DNA of 64,000 nucleotides, taken from Arthrobacter woluwensis (GTDB taxonomy: Bacteria > Actinomycetota > Actinomycetes > Actinomycetales > Micrococcaceae). The stretch lies in NCBI RefSeq assembly GCF_900105345.1, contig NZ_FNSN01000003.1:2046001-2110000 (forward strand), written 5' to 3'. Position numbers and translations under genes: made by a program. Positions 1 through 7,619 of this stretch are shown piece after piece. Every line of letters begins with the position of its first letter. Position 1 is the stretch's first letter. Under the pieces are notes generated by a model, which was not told the DNA's origin, made no database searches, and saw only the letters and a program-made list of their open reading frames with translations.

Positions 1-234
1 ACCGGATTCCTCGGCGACCTCGGCCGCGGTGGCGCCGGCCCGGATGCGGGCCTGGATGTCGCGGGGACTGAGGCTGGGGGTGGAACCGCTCCGTGCGCTG
101 GGCCGGGCGGCCGCGCGGGAGATGGCGCGGCGCAGCGCCTCATCGAGAGGAAGCTCGTAGCGTTCTCCGCTGGAGTCGCTGAGCAAGAGGCGATCACCGT
201 CGTCGTGAACTCCGAGAAGCCGCAGCTCCTGCAT
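1..234 (-). CDS. sepH: Septation protein SepH, N-terminal part (runs off the window)
   Basis: The minus strand from 234 down encodes 78 residues beginning MQELRLLGVHDDGDRLLL, which I recognise as the start of the actinobacterial DUF3071/SepH family. SepH binds FtsZ and promotes its assembly at division septa; it acts in the cytoplasm at the division site. Only the N-terminal domain is visible, and its end (SPRDIQARIRAGATAAEVAEESG region, residues 57-78) looks like the start of a helix-turn-helix segment. A ribosome binding site GGAGG lies just upstream of the ATG. The C-terminal FtsZ-binding part would lie before base 1. It is divergent from the DUF4193 gene. Confidence 0.85.
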   Translation of the reverse strand, partial: MQELRLLGVHDDGDRLLLSDSSGERYELPLDEALRRAISRAAARPSARSGSTPSLSPRDIQARIRAGATAAEVAEESG

Positions 235-481
235 GCTGATACCTCCATGTGTGCGTTGCCGTCAATCGAAACTCTGCCATCTCCGGGGCGGCATCGGGGT
301 CAGCTTCGAGGGCGTGCCGCGAAATTTCCCCCGTATTGACTGGCTTTAAGGCCGGATCTCCGCCAGAATCGGGCGCGTGCTCCGGCTCGGGCACAAAATC
401 GGCTCTCTCGACGTTGACGCTGTAGTTCCTGGCCACTCGAGGGTGGCTTCCCGATTTCTCATAAGGGGGAAACAACACCAC

Positions 482-784
482 ATGGCCACCGATTACGATG
501 CGCCCCGCAAGACCGAGGAAGACCGGGCGAACGAGTCCCTGGAAGCCTTGAAGACCACGCACCGTGCGGACGGCACCTCTGCCGTGGTGGACGAGGATGA
601 GGCGGACCTCGCCGATTCCTTCGAATTGCCCGGGGCGGATCTGTCCCACGAAGAGCTCCAGGTGACCGTCCTTCCGGAGCAGTCGGACGAGTTCACCTGC
701 GCCTCCTGTTTCCTGGTGCGGCATCGCTCCCAGATCGCCCGGGAAAAGGGCGGACTGGCGTACTGCGTCGACTGCGAAGGCTGA
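482..784 (+). CDS. DUF4193 family small zinc-ribbon-like protein
   Basis: 100-residue acidic protein (MATDYDAPRKTEEDRANESLEAL...). The C-terminal part carries two Cys pairs, CASC near residue 76 and CVDC near residue 96, spaced as in a treble-clef or zinc-ribbon fold, so zinc binding is likely. The family is DUF4193, nearly universal in actinobacteria and without a proven function. The ATG at 482 was chosen because AAGGGGGA lies about 10 bases upstream and the family starts here. The longer in-frame extension upstream lacks such a site. It stands alone between divergent sepH and the convergent DUF3093 gene. Confidence 0.85.
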   Translation: MATDYDAPRKTEEDRANESLEALKTTHRADGTSAVVDEDEADLADSFELPGADLSHEELQVTVLPEQSDEFTCASCFLVRHRSQIAREKGGLAYCVDCEG

Positions 785-921
785 GACGCGGCGCGTCCGG
801 CACGACGGCGCCCGGCCAGCGGGCGCCGGAATGCTCACCAACGGCGAAGGGCCGGTGCATCTGCCCCGGCCCTTCGCCGTCAAGGGGCTGTGCGGCGGAC
901 CGCACAGGAGTCCTGCCGGAC

Positions 922-1404
922 TCAGGAAGACAGTGCGGCCACGAGCTGCTGGGGGCGCCGCGTGGAGACGAGCCAGTACGGGGTCTCGTCCTCGGGATCG
1001 GTGATCTCGACTCGGACCACCGGGTCCACCCAGCCGCGGATGCAGAGGAAGGCCAGGCCGTTGAGCCGCGGACCGCGCTCCTGGAAGGCCTCGTCGTGAC
1101 TGAACGCCTGCACCTCGCCGAGGAAGGCGCGGTCGATGACGGCCTTGCCGGCGCGGAACTCCGTGGCGGTGACCTCGATGCGGGGGGTGTTCGCGTACAG
1201 CGCACCGCCCACGAGAAGGAAGATCACGATGGCTGCCGCGATGCCGTACCCGATCCCGATCGGCGCGAGCACCAGGATCCCGGCGAGGGACAGGACCGCC
1301 ACGATGATCCAGGCGCCAGGCCCGGGCCAGAGCCGCTCGCTGAAGAGCGCAGGGGTGGTGGAGGCGTCCGAGGGCATGGCCGGACCGGTGTTCGTGGAGG
1401 GCAT
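922..1404 (-). CDS. DUF3093 family membrane protein
   Basis: 160-residue protein. Residues 1-25 are polar. Two adjacent hydrophobic segments follow at about 30-50 and 52-70 ([18 protein letters not shown], then [15 protein letters not shown]). The rest is a soluble domain resembling a PH-like fold ([20 protein letters not shown]...). This matches the DUF3093 family of actinobacterial membrane proteins of unknown role. It is divergent from dut, with 151 bases between the starts. The same DUF4193-DUF3093-dut neighbourhood is known from mycobacteria (Rv2697c-Rv2699c). The start codon is the first in-frame ATG giving the family-like N terminus; its ribosome binding site is weak. Confidence 0.8.
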   Translation of the reverse strand: MPSTNTGPAMPSDASTTPALFSERLWPGPGAWIIVAVLSLAGILVLAPIGIGYGIAAAIVIFLLVGGALYANTPRIEVTATEFRAGKAVIDRAFLGEVQAFSHDEAFQERGPRLNGLAFLCIRGWVDPVVRVEITDPEDETPYWLVSTRRPQQLVAALSS

Positions 1405-1542
1405 GACACTAGCTTGGCACCTTTCCCTGGGCATTTCATCTCGGTCCGACCGCTCACGAGGGGCCGGCCGTGCCCGCTTCATGCCTCTCTCCGCGTCCGG
1501 GGGCGGGGCCGGCGGGTTCAGCGGGAGGCCGGGCGGCCGTAC

Positions 1543-1558
1543 TAGGCTTGAGCGCGTG
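1543..1558 (+). promoter_or_regulatory. Promoter -10 of dut, leaderless type
   Basis: TAGGCT at 1543-1548 fits the actinobacterial TANNNT -10 element. The GTG start of dut begins 7 bases later, where transcription should start, and no Shine-Dalgarno sequence lies between them. Confidence 0.55.
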
Positions 1559-2029
1559 ACTGAACCGCAACCGCACACCCTTGATGTTGAACTCCGCATG
1601 CTCGACGACGGGCTGGAGCCGCCGTCGTACGCCCAGCCGGGCGATGCGGGCGCCGATCTGCGGGCCCGGGTCGACGTGCACCTGGAACCGGGGGAGCGGC
1701 GCCTGGTTCCGACGGGTGTCTCCATCGCCCTGCCGTTCGGCTACGTCGCCCTGATCCATCCCCGTTCCGGTCTGGCCACCAAGCAGGGCCTGAGCATCGT
1801 CAATGCTCCCGGGACGGTGGACGCGGGCTACCGCGGGGAGATCGCCGTCACCCTGATCAACACGGACCGCGAGCAGGCGATCGATCTGCGCCGCGGCGAT
1901 AGAATCGCACAGATGGTGATTCAGCGCGTGGAGCACGCCCGTTTCGTCGCCGTGAGTGAGTTGCCGGACTCGGTCCGCGGCGCTGGCGGCTTCGGATCCA
2001 CCGGCGGCTTCGCCGGCTCGCACGCCTGA
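1556..2029 (+). CDS. dut: dUTP diphosphatase
   Basis: 157-residue trimeric dUTPase, which hydrolyses dUTP to dUMP and pyrophosphate. This keeps uracil out of DNA and feeds thymidylate synthesis. All five family motifs are visible: GDAGADL (motif 1), PRSGLA (2), [14 protein letters not shown] (3, with the catalytic Asp), RGDRIAQMV (4) and the glycine-rich [11 protein letters not shown] tail (5). The start is GTG at 1556, directly behind a TANNNT element, so the mRNA is probably leaderless. Upstream in-frame codons extend into the promoter and were not used. The DUF3710-OB-DUF3159 run follows after 62 bases. Confidence 0.95.
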   Translation: MTEPQPHTLDVELRMLDDGLEPPSYAQPGDAGADLRARVDVHLEPGERRLVPTGVSIALPFGYVALIHPRSGLATKQGLSIVNAPGTVDAGYRGEIAVTLINTDREQAIDLRRGDRIAQMVIQRVEHARFVAVSELPDSVRGAGGFGSTGGFAGSHA

Positions 2030-2091
2030 ACGCACCCCATAACCACGGCACCACGGCGCCCTTGACACGAAGCCACTGAGGAGAATCCCGC

Positions 2092-2799
2092 ATGCTATTC
2101 GGCAGGTCCCGCAAGTCCCAGCGTGAATCCGACGAAGTCCTCACCCCCAGTGAGTCCGTGATCGAGGAGCAGGACACCGAAGGCCGCTCGACCAGCGGTC
2201 CCTTCGACGTCCACGAGATCGAGGACCGCGAGGAATACCTCGACCTCGGCGCGATCCTGGTCTCGCCCCGGCCCGGCCTTGAGCTCCGCCTCGAAGTCGA
2301 GGAGTCCAGCCAGCGGGTCATCGCGGTGTCCCTCGACATCGGTGACTCGTCCGTGCAGGTCCAGGCGTTCGCCGCGCCCCGCTCCGAAGGCCTGTGGCCC
2401 GAGATCCGCGAGCAGATCGCGGAGTCCGTGCGCAGCCAGGGCGGTCAGATCGACGAGCTGGAAGGCACCCTCGGCGCCGAGCTGATCGCCAGCGTCCCCG
2501 CCGAGGCCCCGGATGGCACGGCCGGTTACCGCGTGGCCCGGTTCGTGGGCGTCGACGGCCCGCGCTGGTTCCTGCGCGGTGTCTTCAGCGGTCCCGCGGC
2601 CATCCAGCGGGAGGCCGCGACCGAACTGGAGGAGCTCTTCCGGGCCCTCGTGGTGGTGCGTGGCGACAGCCCCATGCCGCCGCGCGAACTGCTGCCGCTG
2701 ACCATGCCGAAGGCCACTGCGGAAGCCCCGCAGGCCGAGGACGGCAGGCCGTCCCTCCAGGCTCCCGAACGAGGGCCTGAGATCACCGAGATCGGCTGA
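2092..2799 (+). CDS. DUF3710 family protein
   Basis: 235-residue protein with an acidic, poorly conserved N terminus (residues 1-40) and a central domain (about 50-200) typical of DUF3710, a family confined to actinobacteria and of unknown function. A good ribosome binding site (GAGGAGAA) lies 8 bases before the ATG. Only 5 bases separate it from the following OB-fold gene, so they are probably co-transcribed. The order dut, DUF3710, OB-fold, DUF3159, TrkA pair is conserved in mycobacteria (around Rv2691-Rv2697c), which suggests a shared but unidentified role. Confidence 0.82.
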   Translation: MLFGRSRKSQRESDEVLTPSESVIEEQDTEGRSTSGPFDVHEIEDREEYLDLGAILVSPRPGLELRLEVEESSQRVIAVSLDIGDSSVQVQAFAAPRSEGLWPEIREQIAESVRSQGGQIDELEGTLGAELIASVPAEAPDGTAGYRVARFVGVDGPRWFLRGVFSGPAAIQREAATELEELFRALVVVRGDSPMPPRELLPLTMPKATAEAPQAEDGRPSLQAPERGPEITEIG

Positions 2800-2804
2800 G
2801 TCCC

Positions 2805-3131
2805 ATGGCGGAACCGAACATCCCCGGCCACGGACCGGTCGCCCGGCTCCGTGGCGAATGGGTGGGCCGGATCTCCTCGGTCACTCTCGAGCCCAAAGGC
2901 AGCAAGCCGCGTTTCACCGCGCGGCTGGGGGAGGTGAGCGGACCGGATCTGCCGGTTCCCGCCGGGGACCGCTCGGTGGCGGACATCCGCCTGCTGTGGC
3001 TGGGACGCCGTTCCGTCGGCGGCATCGAACCCGGTTCCACCCTTCGGGTCAGGGGCATGCTCACGTCCCGGAGCGGCCTGGCCACGATCATCAACCCCGG
3101 CTACGAGATCATCTCGGCCGGCGAACACTGA
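2805..3131 (+). CDS. OB-fold nucleic-acid-binding-like protein
   Basis: 108-residue protein (MAEPNIPGHGPVARLRGEWVG...) with the alternating beta pattern of an OB fold: RGEWVGRISSVTL, RFTARLGEV, DIRLLWLGRRSVGGIEPGSTLRVRGML. The strand-GIEPGSTLRVRG-strand part is the usual OB signature. Proteins of this size in this position are annotated as OB-fold nucleic-acid-binding proteins in actinobacteria; substrate unknown. It sits between DUF3710 (5-base gap) and DUF3159 genes and is presumably part of one transcript. Confidence 0.75.
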   Translation: MAEPNIPGHGPVARLRGEWVGRISSVTLEPKGSKPRFTARLGEVSGPDLPVPAGDRSVADIRLLWLGRRSVGGIEPGSTLRVRGMLTSRSGLATIINPGYEIISAGEH

Positions 3132-3200
3132 GGCATGCGCCCTGACGGTCCTGACCGCACCGGTCCGGAGGCGCGCGGCGTCTGGAAAGGCCAGCAACCC

Positions 3201-4007
3201 ATGACCACTGAGGACCGGAACACCGTGGAGCCCGGCGCAGCCCTGCCTGCCACCCCGGCGGGCGGCGCCGTCAACCCGGAGGCTGCCGGGAACCCGGAGG
3301 CCGGGAACCCGGAGGCCGGGAACCCCGGCCCCGACAAGCAGGACCTGGCCCGGAGCGTCGCCGCCGCGGCCGGCGTCCACCACCACGAGGACGGCCGGGT
3401 GGATCTGCTCCGCACGGCCGGCGGCTGGCAGGGGATCTGCGAGAGCATCCTGCCGGGCCTCGTCTTCCTGGTCCTGTACACCGTCACGGAGTCCCTGGGC
3501 TGGGGCTTGGGTGTCGCCCTGGGTGTGAGCGCGGTCTTCGCGGTTCTCCGCCTGATCCAGAAGCAGAAGCTGACCATGGCGCTGGCCGGCGTGGTGGGTG
3601 TCGCGATCTCCGCCTGGGTCGCCCAGAGCACCGGCAAGGCCTCCGACTTCTACGTGCCGGGGTTCTTCACGAACGGCGGTTACCTCCTGGCGCTCCTCAT
3701 CTCCATCATCGTGAAGTGGCCGCTGGCCGGGCTCCTGTTCGGCTTCCTGCGGAACGAGGGTGTCCACTGGCGCCAGGACCCGGCGCGACTCAAGCGTTAC
3801 ACCCTCGCGACTTGGGTCATCATCGCGATCTTCGGCCTGCGCCTGGCGGTCCAGCTTCCGCTGTACTTCATGGGCGACGCCGGCCTCACCGCCCTGGGCA
3901 CGACGCGGCTGATCATGGGAACCCCGCTCTACGTGCTGGGCCTCTGGCTCGCCTGGCTGCTCAGCAGGCCCGCGGCTCCCGTCGAGGAGCGCGCCCAGGA
4001 GTCCTGA
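3201..4007 (+). CDS. DUF3159 family membrane protein
   Basis: 268-residue integral membrane protein. A low-complexity N terminus with NPEAG repeats (residues about 25-41) is followed by the DUF3159 domain with roughly five to six membrane spans (for example SILPGLVFLVLYTVTESLGW and YTLATWVIIAIFGLRLAVQL). Conserved polar residues include the FLRNEGVHWRQDP loop. The family resembles intracellular septation/VTF-type membrane proteins but has no established function. The ATG at 3201 is preferred because GGAAAGG lies 10 bases upstream. An ATG at 3135 in the same frame has no suitably spaced ribosome binding site. A strong hairpin follows the stop. Confidence 0.8.
   Translation: MTTEDRNTVEPGAALPATPAGGAVNPEAAGNPEAGNPEAGNPGPDKQDLARSVAAAAGVHHHEDGRVDLLRTAGGWQGICESILPGLVFLVLYTVTESLGWGLGVALGVSAVFAVLRLIQKQKLTMALAGVVGVAISAWVAQSTGKASDFYVPGFFTNGGYLLALLISIIVKWPLAGLLFGFLRNEGVHWRQDPARLKRYTLATWVIIAIFGLRLAVQLPLYFMGDAGLTALGTTRLIMGTPLYVLGLWLAWLLSRPAAPVEERAQES
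3273..3320 (+). repeat. Short in-frame tandem repeat in the DUF3159 gene
   Basis: An 18-base variant followed by two identical 15-base units (AACCCGGAGGCCGGG) encodes NPEAAG-NPEAG-NPEAG. Such units can expand or contract by slippage without breaking the frame. Confidence 0.8.
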
Positions 4008-4027
4008 CGATTCCCTGACCTGACGGT

Positions 4028-4077
4028 ACGACGACGGCGGGGCGCGGCGATCATCCGCCGCGCCCCGCCGTCGTCGT
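4028..4077. terminator. Bidirectional terminator between DUF3159 and TrkA genes
   Basis: Perfect 22-bp stem (4028-4049 with 4056-4077) and 6-base loop ATCATC, between two convergent genes. The base of the stem is ACGACGACG/CGTCGTCGT and there is no U tract. Confidence 0.85.
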
Positions 4078-4097
4078 GTCCGGAGAGGGTGTTCCGC

Positions 4098-4820
4098 TCA
4101 GCCGTCGAAGCCGTCGTCGTACTGGGGAGCCGCCGCGGATTCCGGCGCGGATTCGCCCGTGTGGGCGGCCGAGAGGAGCTGCCGGAGTTCGTCCTCGGCC
4201 GCGAGGGTCGTGACGAAGAAGAGCTCGTCCCCGCCCTCGATCACGTCGTCCCGGCTCGGCGTGATGGGGGCCTGATCCCGCAGGATGGCCACGAGTGTCG
4301 CATCCTGCGGCCAGTCGATGTCGCCGACCGTGGAGCCGATGAACGAGGCGTCATGCGGCACGGTGAACTCGACCAGGGAGGACACACCGGTCTGGAGGGT
4401 CAGCAGCCGGACGACATCGCCGATCTCCACGGCCTCCTCCACGAGGGCCGTCATGAGCTGCGGGGTGTTGACCGCGACGTCCACGCCCCAGGAGTCGTCG
4501 AACATCCACCCGTTCTTCGGGTTGTTCACGCGGCCCACGGTCCGGCCCACGCCGAACTCGGTCTTGGCCAGCAGGGAGACCACGAGGTTCACTTTGTCAT
4601 CGCCCGAGGCGGAGACCACCACGTCGGCGTCGTCCAGGCGGGCCTCCTTCAGCACACTGAGCTCGCAGGCGTCGCCCACCAGCCAGTGCGCGCCGCGCAG
4701 ACCGCTGCGGCCGATCACTTCGGGCTTGAGGTCGATCAGCAGCACATCATGCTGGTGCCCCAGGAGTTCCCGGGCGATGGAGCTTCCGACGCTTCCCGCG
4801 CCGACGATCACGACTTTCAC
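4098..4820 (-). CDS. TrkA-type RCK potassium regulatory protein (second of pair)
   Basis: 240-residue cytoplasmic protein. Residues 1-125 form an RCK_N Rossmann domain with the nucleotide motif GAGSVG and a following acidic residue in LLIDLKPE. Residues about 135-220 form an RCK_C (TrkA_C) domain. Such proteins gate or regulate K+ channels and transporters in response to nucleotides or c-di-AMP. Its start overlaps the stop of the upstream TrkA gene by 4 bases (ATGA), indicating translational coupling. The pair corresponds to the CeoB/CeoC arrangement of mycobacteria. No Trk or Ktr membrane subunit is visible nearby; the divergent APC transporter is the obvious partner. Confidence 0.88.
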   Translation of the reverse strand: MKVVIVGAGSVGSSIARELLGHQHDVLLIDLKPEVIGRSGLRGAHWLVGDACELSVLKEARLDDADVVVSASGDDKVNLVVSLLAKTEFGVGRTVGRVNNPKNGWMFDDSWGVDVAVNTPQLMTALVEEAVEIGDVVRLLTLQTGVSSLVEFTVPHDASFIGSTVGDIDWPQDATLVAILRDQAPITPSRDDVIEGGDELFFVTTLAAEDELRQLLSAAHTGESAPESAAAPQYDDGFDG

Positions 4821-5491
4821 TCTGCTTCCTTCACGGGTGCCTTGGAGAGGATCCGGGTCACGGCGTCGAGCCGCTTGACGGGGACGATGGCGTGCAGGCT
4901 GTCGCCTTCCTGGAAACGCGAGTCGGCGTGCACCATGGCGCCTTCACCGAAACGGGTCAGATACGCCACGCGGATGTCCGCGGCCTCTTCGAGTTCGGTC
5001 AGAGGACGTCCCTCCCAGCCGTGGTCCACGGCGAGCTCGGTCAGGACCAGACGCCCCGACGGTTCGCGGAAGTCACCCGTGATGGACTGCTCCGGCAGGA
5101 TCCGGCGCAGCACCTGGTCGGCGCTCCACTTGACCGCGGCCACCGTGGGGATGCCGAGCCGCTGGTAGATCTCGGCGCGTCCCGGGTCATAGATCCGTGC
5201 GACCACGTGGGGGACGTGGAAGGTCTCGCGGGCCACGCGGGTGGCCAGGATGTTGGAGTTGTCACCGCTGGAGACGGCGGCGAAGGCGTAGGCCTCTTCG
5301 ACTCCGGCGTGGCGCAGGGTGTCGCGGTCGAAGCCGACGCCGGTCACTTTGCGGCCCTGGAAGCCGTTGCGCAGGCGACGGAAGGCCCGCTCGTCCTGGT
5401 CGATGATGGCCACGCTGTGGCCGGAGTCCTCCAGTGTGTGGGCCAGGGTCGCGCCCACACGGCCACAGCCCATGATGACGAAATGCGCCAC
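4817..5491 (-). CDS. TrkA-type RCK potassium regulatory protein (first of pair)
   Basis: 224-residue RCK protein beginning MAHFVIMGCGRVGATLAHTL, with the GCGRVG nucleotide-binding loop, an acidic residue in IIDQDE at the end of strand 2, and a C-terminal TrkA_C domain (about 140-220). GTG at 5491 was chosen because GAAGGA lies 7 bases upstream and because it puts the Rossmann strand right at the N terminus. The longer in-frame extension to 5608 is unlike the family. It is the promoter-proximal gene of the RCK pair and is divergent from the KimA-like transporter gene, with about 150 bases between the starts. Confidence 0.9.
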   Translation of the reverse strand: MAHFVIMGCGRVGATLAHTLEDSGHSVAIIDQDERAFRRLRNGFQGRKVTGVGFDRDTLRHAGVEEAYAFAAVSSGDNSNILATRVARETFHVPHVVARIYDPGRAEIYQRLGIPTVAAVKWSADQVLRRILPEQSITGDFREPSGRLVLTELAVDHGWEGRPLTELEEAADIRVAYLTRFGEGAMVHADSRFQEGDSLHAIVPVKRLDAVTRILSKAPVKEAE

Positions 5492-5630
5492 GAACCATTC
5501 CTTCAATTCTGCGGATGGCGGGTGCGCATCCGTACGGATCAGAACACCACTGTATCCGGGGCGGGGCGTCATCCGTGCCGAGAAGGCCGGGAGATTTCCG
5601 CCCGTCATGACACAGGGGCACCGCGCAGAC

Positions 5631-5645
5631 TACCGTAGTCAGGTG
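5631..5645 (+). promoter_or_regulatory. Promoter -10 of the APC transporter gene, leaderless type
   Basis: TACCGT at 5631-5636 followed by 6 bases and the GTG start at 5643. It fits TANNNT with the start codon at +1 and there is no ribosome binding site. Confidence 0.45.
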
Positions 5646-7619
5646 CTGTCACTTCTGAATGCGGTCAAGCGGGTGATCGTCGGCCGGCCGTTCCGTAACG
5701 ACCGTCTGGCCCACACCCTGCTGCCCAAGCGCATCGCATTGCCGGTTTTCGCCTCGGACGCCTTGTCCTCCGTGGCGTACGCCCCCGATGAGATCCTCCT
5801 GACCCTGGCGCTGGCCGGGGTCTCCGCCGTCGCGCTGTCCCCGTGGGTCGGGCTGGCGGTCGCCGTCGTCCTGCTGACCGTGGTGGCGTCCTACCGCCAG
5901 AACGTGCACGCCTACCCCTCGGGCGGTGGCGACTACGAGATCGCGAATGTGAACCTCGGCAAGTTCGCGGGTCTGACCGTCGCTTCGGCGCTCCTGGTGG
6001 ATTACGTCCTCACGGTGGCCGTCTCTATGTCCTCCGCCGCCAACTACCTGGCAACGGCCGTGCCGTCCCTGCACGGGAGTCAGGCCCTGATCGCGACGCT
6101 CGGCGTCGTGGTGCTGGCGCTGGTCAATCTGCGGGGCATCAAGGAGGCCGGTTCGGTCTTCGCCCTGCCCACCTACATCTTCATGGCGGCCATCATCGGC
6201 ATGTCGCTCGTAGGCGCCATCCAGGCCGCCACCGGCACGCTGGGACTGGCCGAGTCCGCCGGGTTCGAGATCGTCCCGGAAAGCCACTTCGACCAGGGTC
6301 TGGTCGGCCTGGCCGGGGCGTTCCTGCTGCTGCGCGCCTTCTCCTCGGGCGCCGCGGCCCTGACCGGCGTGGAAGCGATCAGCAACGGCGTCCCCAACTT
6401 CCAGAAGCCCAAGAGCAAGAACGCGGCCACCACGCTGCTCCTGCTCGGTGTCATCGCGACGACCATGCTGGCGGGCATCCTCTTCCTGGCCAATGCCACC
6501 AAGGTCCACATCGTGCTGGATCCCGCCACGGAGTTCCTGAAGGACGGCAAGCCGCTTCCCGAGGGTTACATCCAGAACCCGGCGATCAGCCAGATCGCCC
6601 AGACAGTGTTCGGTGCGGGATCCATCCCCTTCTACATCATCGTGGCGGCCACGGGCGTCATCCTGGTGTTCGCCTCCAACACGGCGTTCAACGGCTTCCC
6701 GGTGCTCGGCTCGATCCTCGCGCAGGACGGCTACCTGCCGCGCCAGCTCAAGACCCGTGGCGACCGCCTCGCCTACAGCAACGGCGTGCTGGCCCTCGCC
6801 GCGGGCGCACTGGTCCTCATCCTCGCGTTCAACGCCGACGTCACGAAGCTGATCCAGCTCTACATCGTGGGCGTGTTCATCTCCTTCACGGCGAGCCAGC
6901 TCGGCATGGTCCGGCACTGGGGCCGTGAACTCAAGAAGGTCCGGGACAAGGCCACTCGGCTCCGTCTCATGAAGTCCCGCACCATCAACATGCTCGGCTT
7001 CGGCATGACGGCGCTCGTGCTGACCATCGTGCTCATCACCAAGTTCGAGCAGGGCGCCTGGATCGCCCTGCTCGCCATGCTGGTCCTTTTCCTCATCATG
7101 TGGAGCATCCGGGCGCACTACGACAACGTCGCCAAGGAACTCGCCGTCGACGAGGACTCCGCTCCGAGAGCCCTGCCGTCCCGGGTGCATGCCGTGCTGC
7201 TGGTGTCCCATGTCCGGAAGCCGGTGCTGCGTGCCCTCGCCTATGCCCGCGCCTCCCGGCCGTGGAAGCTCGACGCCGTGATCGTCGACATCAGCCCCGA
7301 GGAGACGGCCCGCACGGTCGAGGACTGGGAGAAGCTCGACATCCCGGTCCCGCTGACCGTCCTGGCCAGTCCCTACCGCGAAACGGTCACGCCGATCATC
7401 GATTACGTGAAGAACATGCGGAAGGACTCTCCGCGCGATCTGATCGTCGTCTACATCCCCGAATACGTGGTCGGCAAGTGGTGGGAGCAGCTGGTGCACA
7501 ACCAGACCGCGCTGCGCATCAAGACCCGGCTGCACTTCGAACCCGGGGTCATGGTGGCCAGTGTCCCGTGGCAGCTCAAATCGTCCAAGGAAGCCCAGCA
7601 ATTGCAGGAACTCAGGTGA
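5643..7619 (+). CDS. APC-superfamily transporter, KimA-like potassium importer
   Basis: 658-residue protein. About 12 membrane spans cover residues 30-490, and a soluble C-terminal domain of roughly 150 residues follows. Key segments match the KimA (YdaO) proton/potassium symporter family closely: SDALSSVAYAPDEILL, SYRQNVHAYPSGGGDYEI, LVDYVLTVAVS, AFSSGAAALTGVEAISN, ASNTAFNGFPVL, and near the C terminus LVHNQTALRIKTRL. KimA imports K+ driven by the proton gradient and is inhibited by c-di-AMP. Divergence from two RCK proteins supports a K+ role. GTG at 5643 is chosen as a leaderless start matching the family N terminus (LNAVKRVIVGRPFRND); ATG at 5607 is an alternative. The stop overlaps the next gene by 4 bases. 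Confidence 0.85.
   Translation: MLSLLNAVKRVIVGRPFRNDRLAHTLLPKRIALPVFASDALSSVAYAPDEILLTLALAGVSAVALSPWVGLAVAVVLLTVVASYRQNVHAYPSGGGDYEIANVNLGKFAGLTVASALLVDYVLTVAVSMSSAANYLATAVPSLHGSQALIATLGVVVLALVNLRGIKEAGSVFALPTYIFMAAIIGMSLVGAIQAATGTLGLAESAGFEIVPESHFDQGLVGLAGAFLLLRAFSSGAAALTGVEAISNGVPNFQKPKSKNAATTLLLLGVIATTMLAGILFLANATKVHIVLDPATEFLKDGKPLPEGYIQNPAISQIAQTVFGAGSIPFYIIVAATGVILVFASNTAFNGFPVLGSILAQDGYLPRQLKTRGDRLAYSNGVLALAAGALVLILAFNADVTKLIQLYIVGVFISFTASQLGMVRHWGRELKKVRDKATRLRLMKSRTINMLGFGMTALVLTIVLITKFEQGAWIALLAMLVLFLIMWSIRAHYDNVAKELAVDEDSAPRALPSRVHAVLLVSHVRKPVLRALAYARASRPWKLDAVIVDISPEETARTVEDWEKLDIPVPLTVLASPYRETVTPIIDYVKNMRKDSPRDLIVVYIPEYVVGKWWEQLVHNQTALRIKTRLHFEPGVMVASVPWQLKSSKEAQQLQELR

Noticed and set aside
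3135-3200. Longer N terminus for the DUF3159 protein from ATG 3135
   Set aside because: No well-spaced ribosome binding site, and the added 22 residues are low-complexity; ATG 3201 has GGAAAGG at good distance.
5319-5642. Extended N terminus of the KimA-like transporter
   Set aside because: It would overlap the divergent TrkA gene and add over 100 Arg-rich residues unlike the family; a leaderless GTG at 5643 explains the start.
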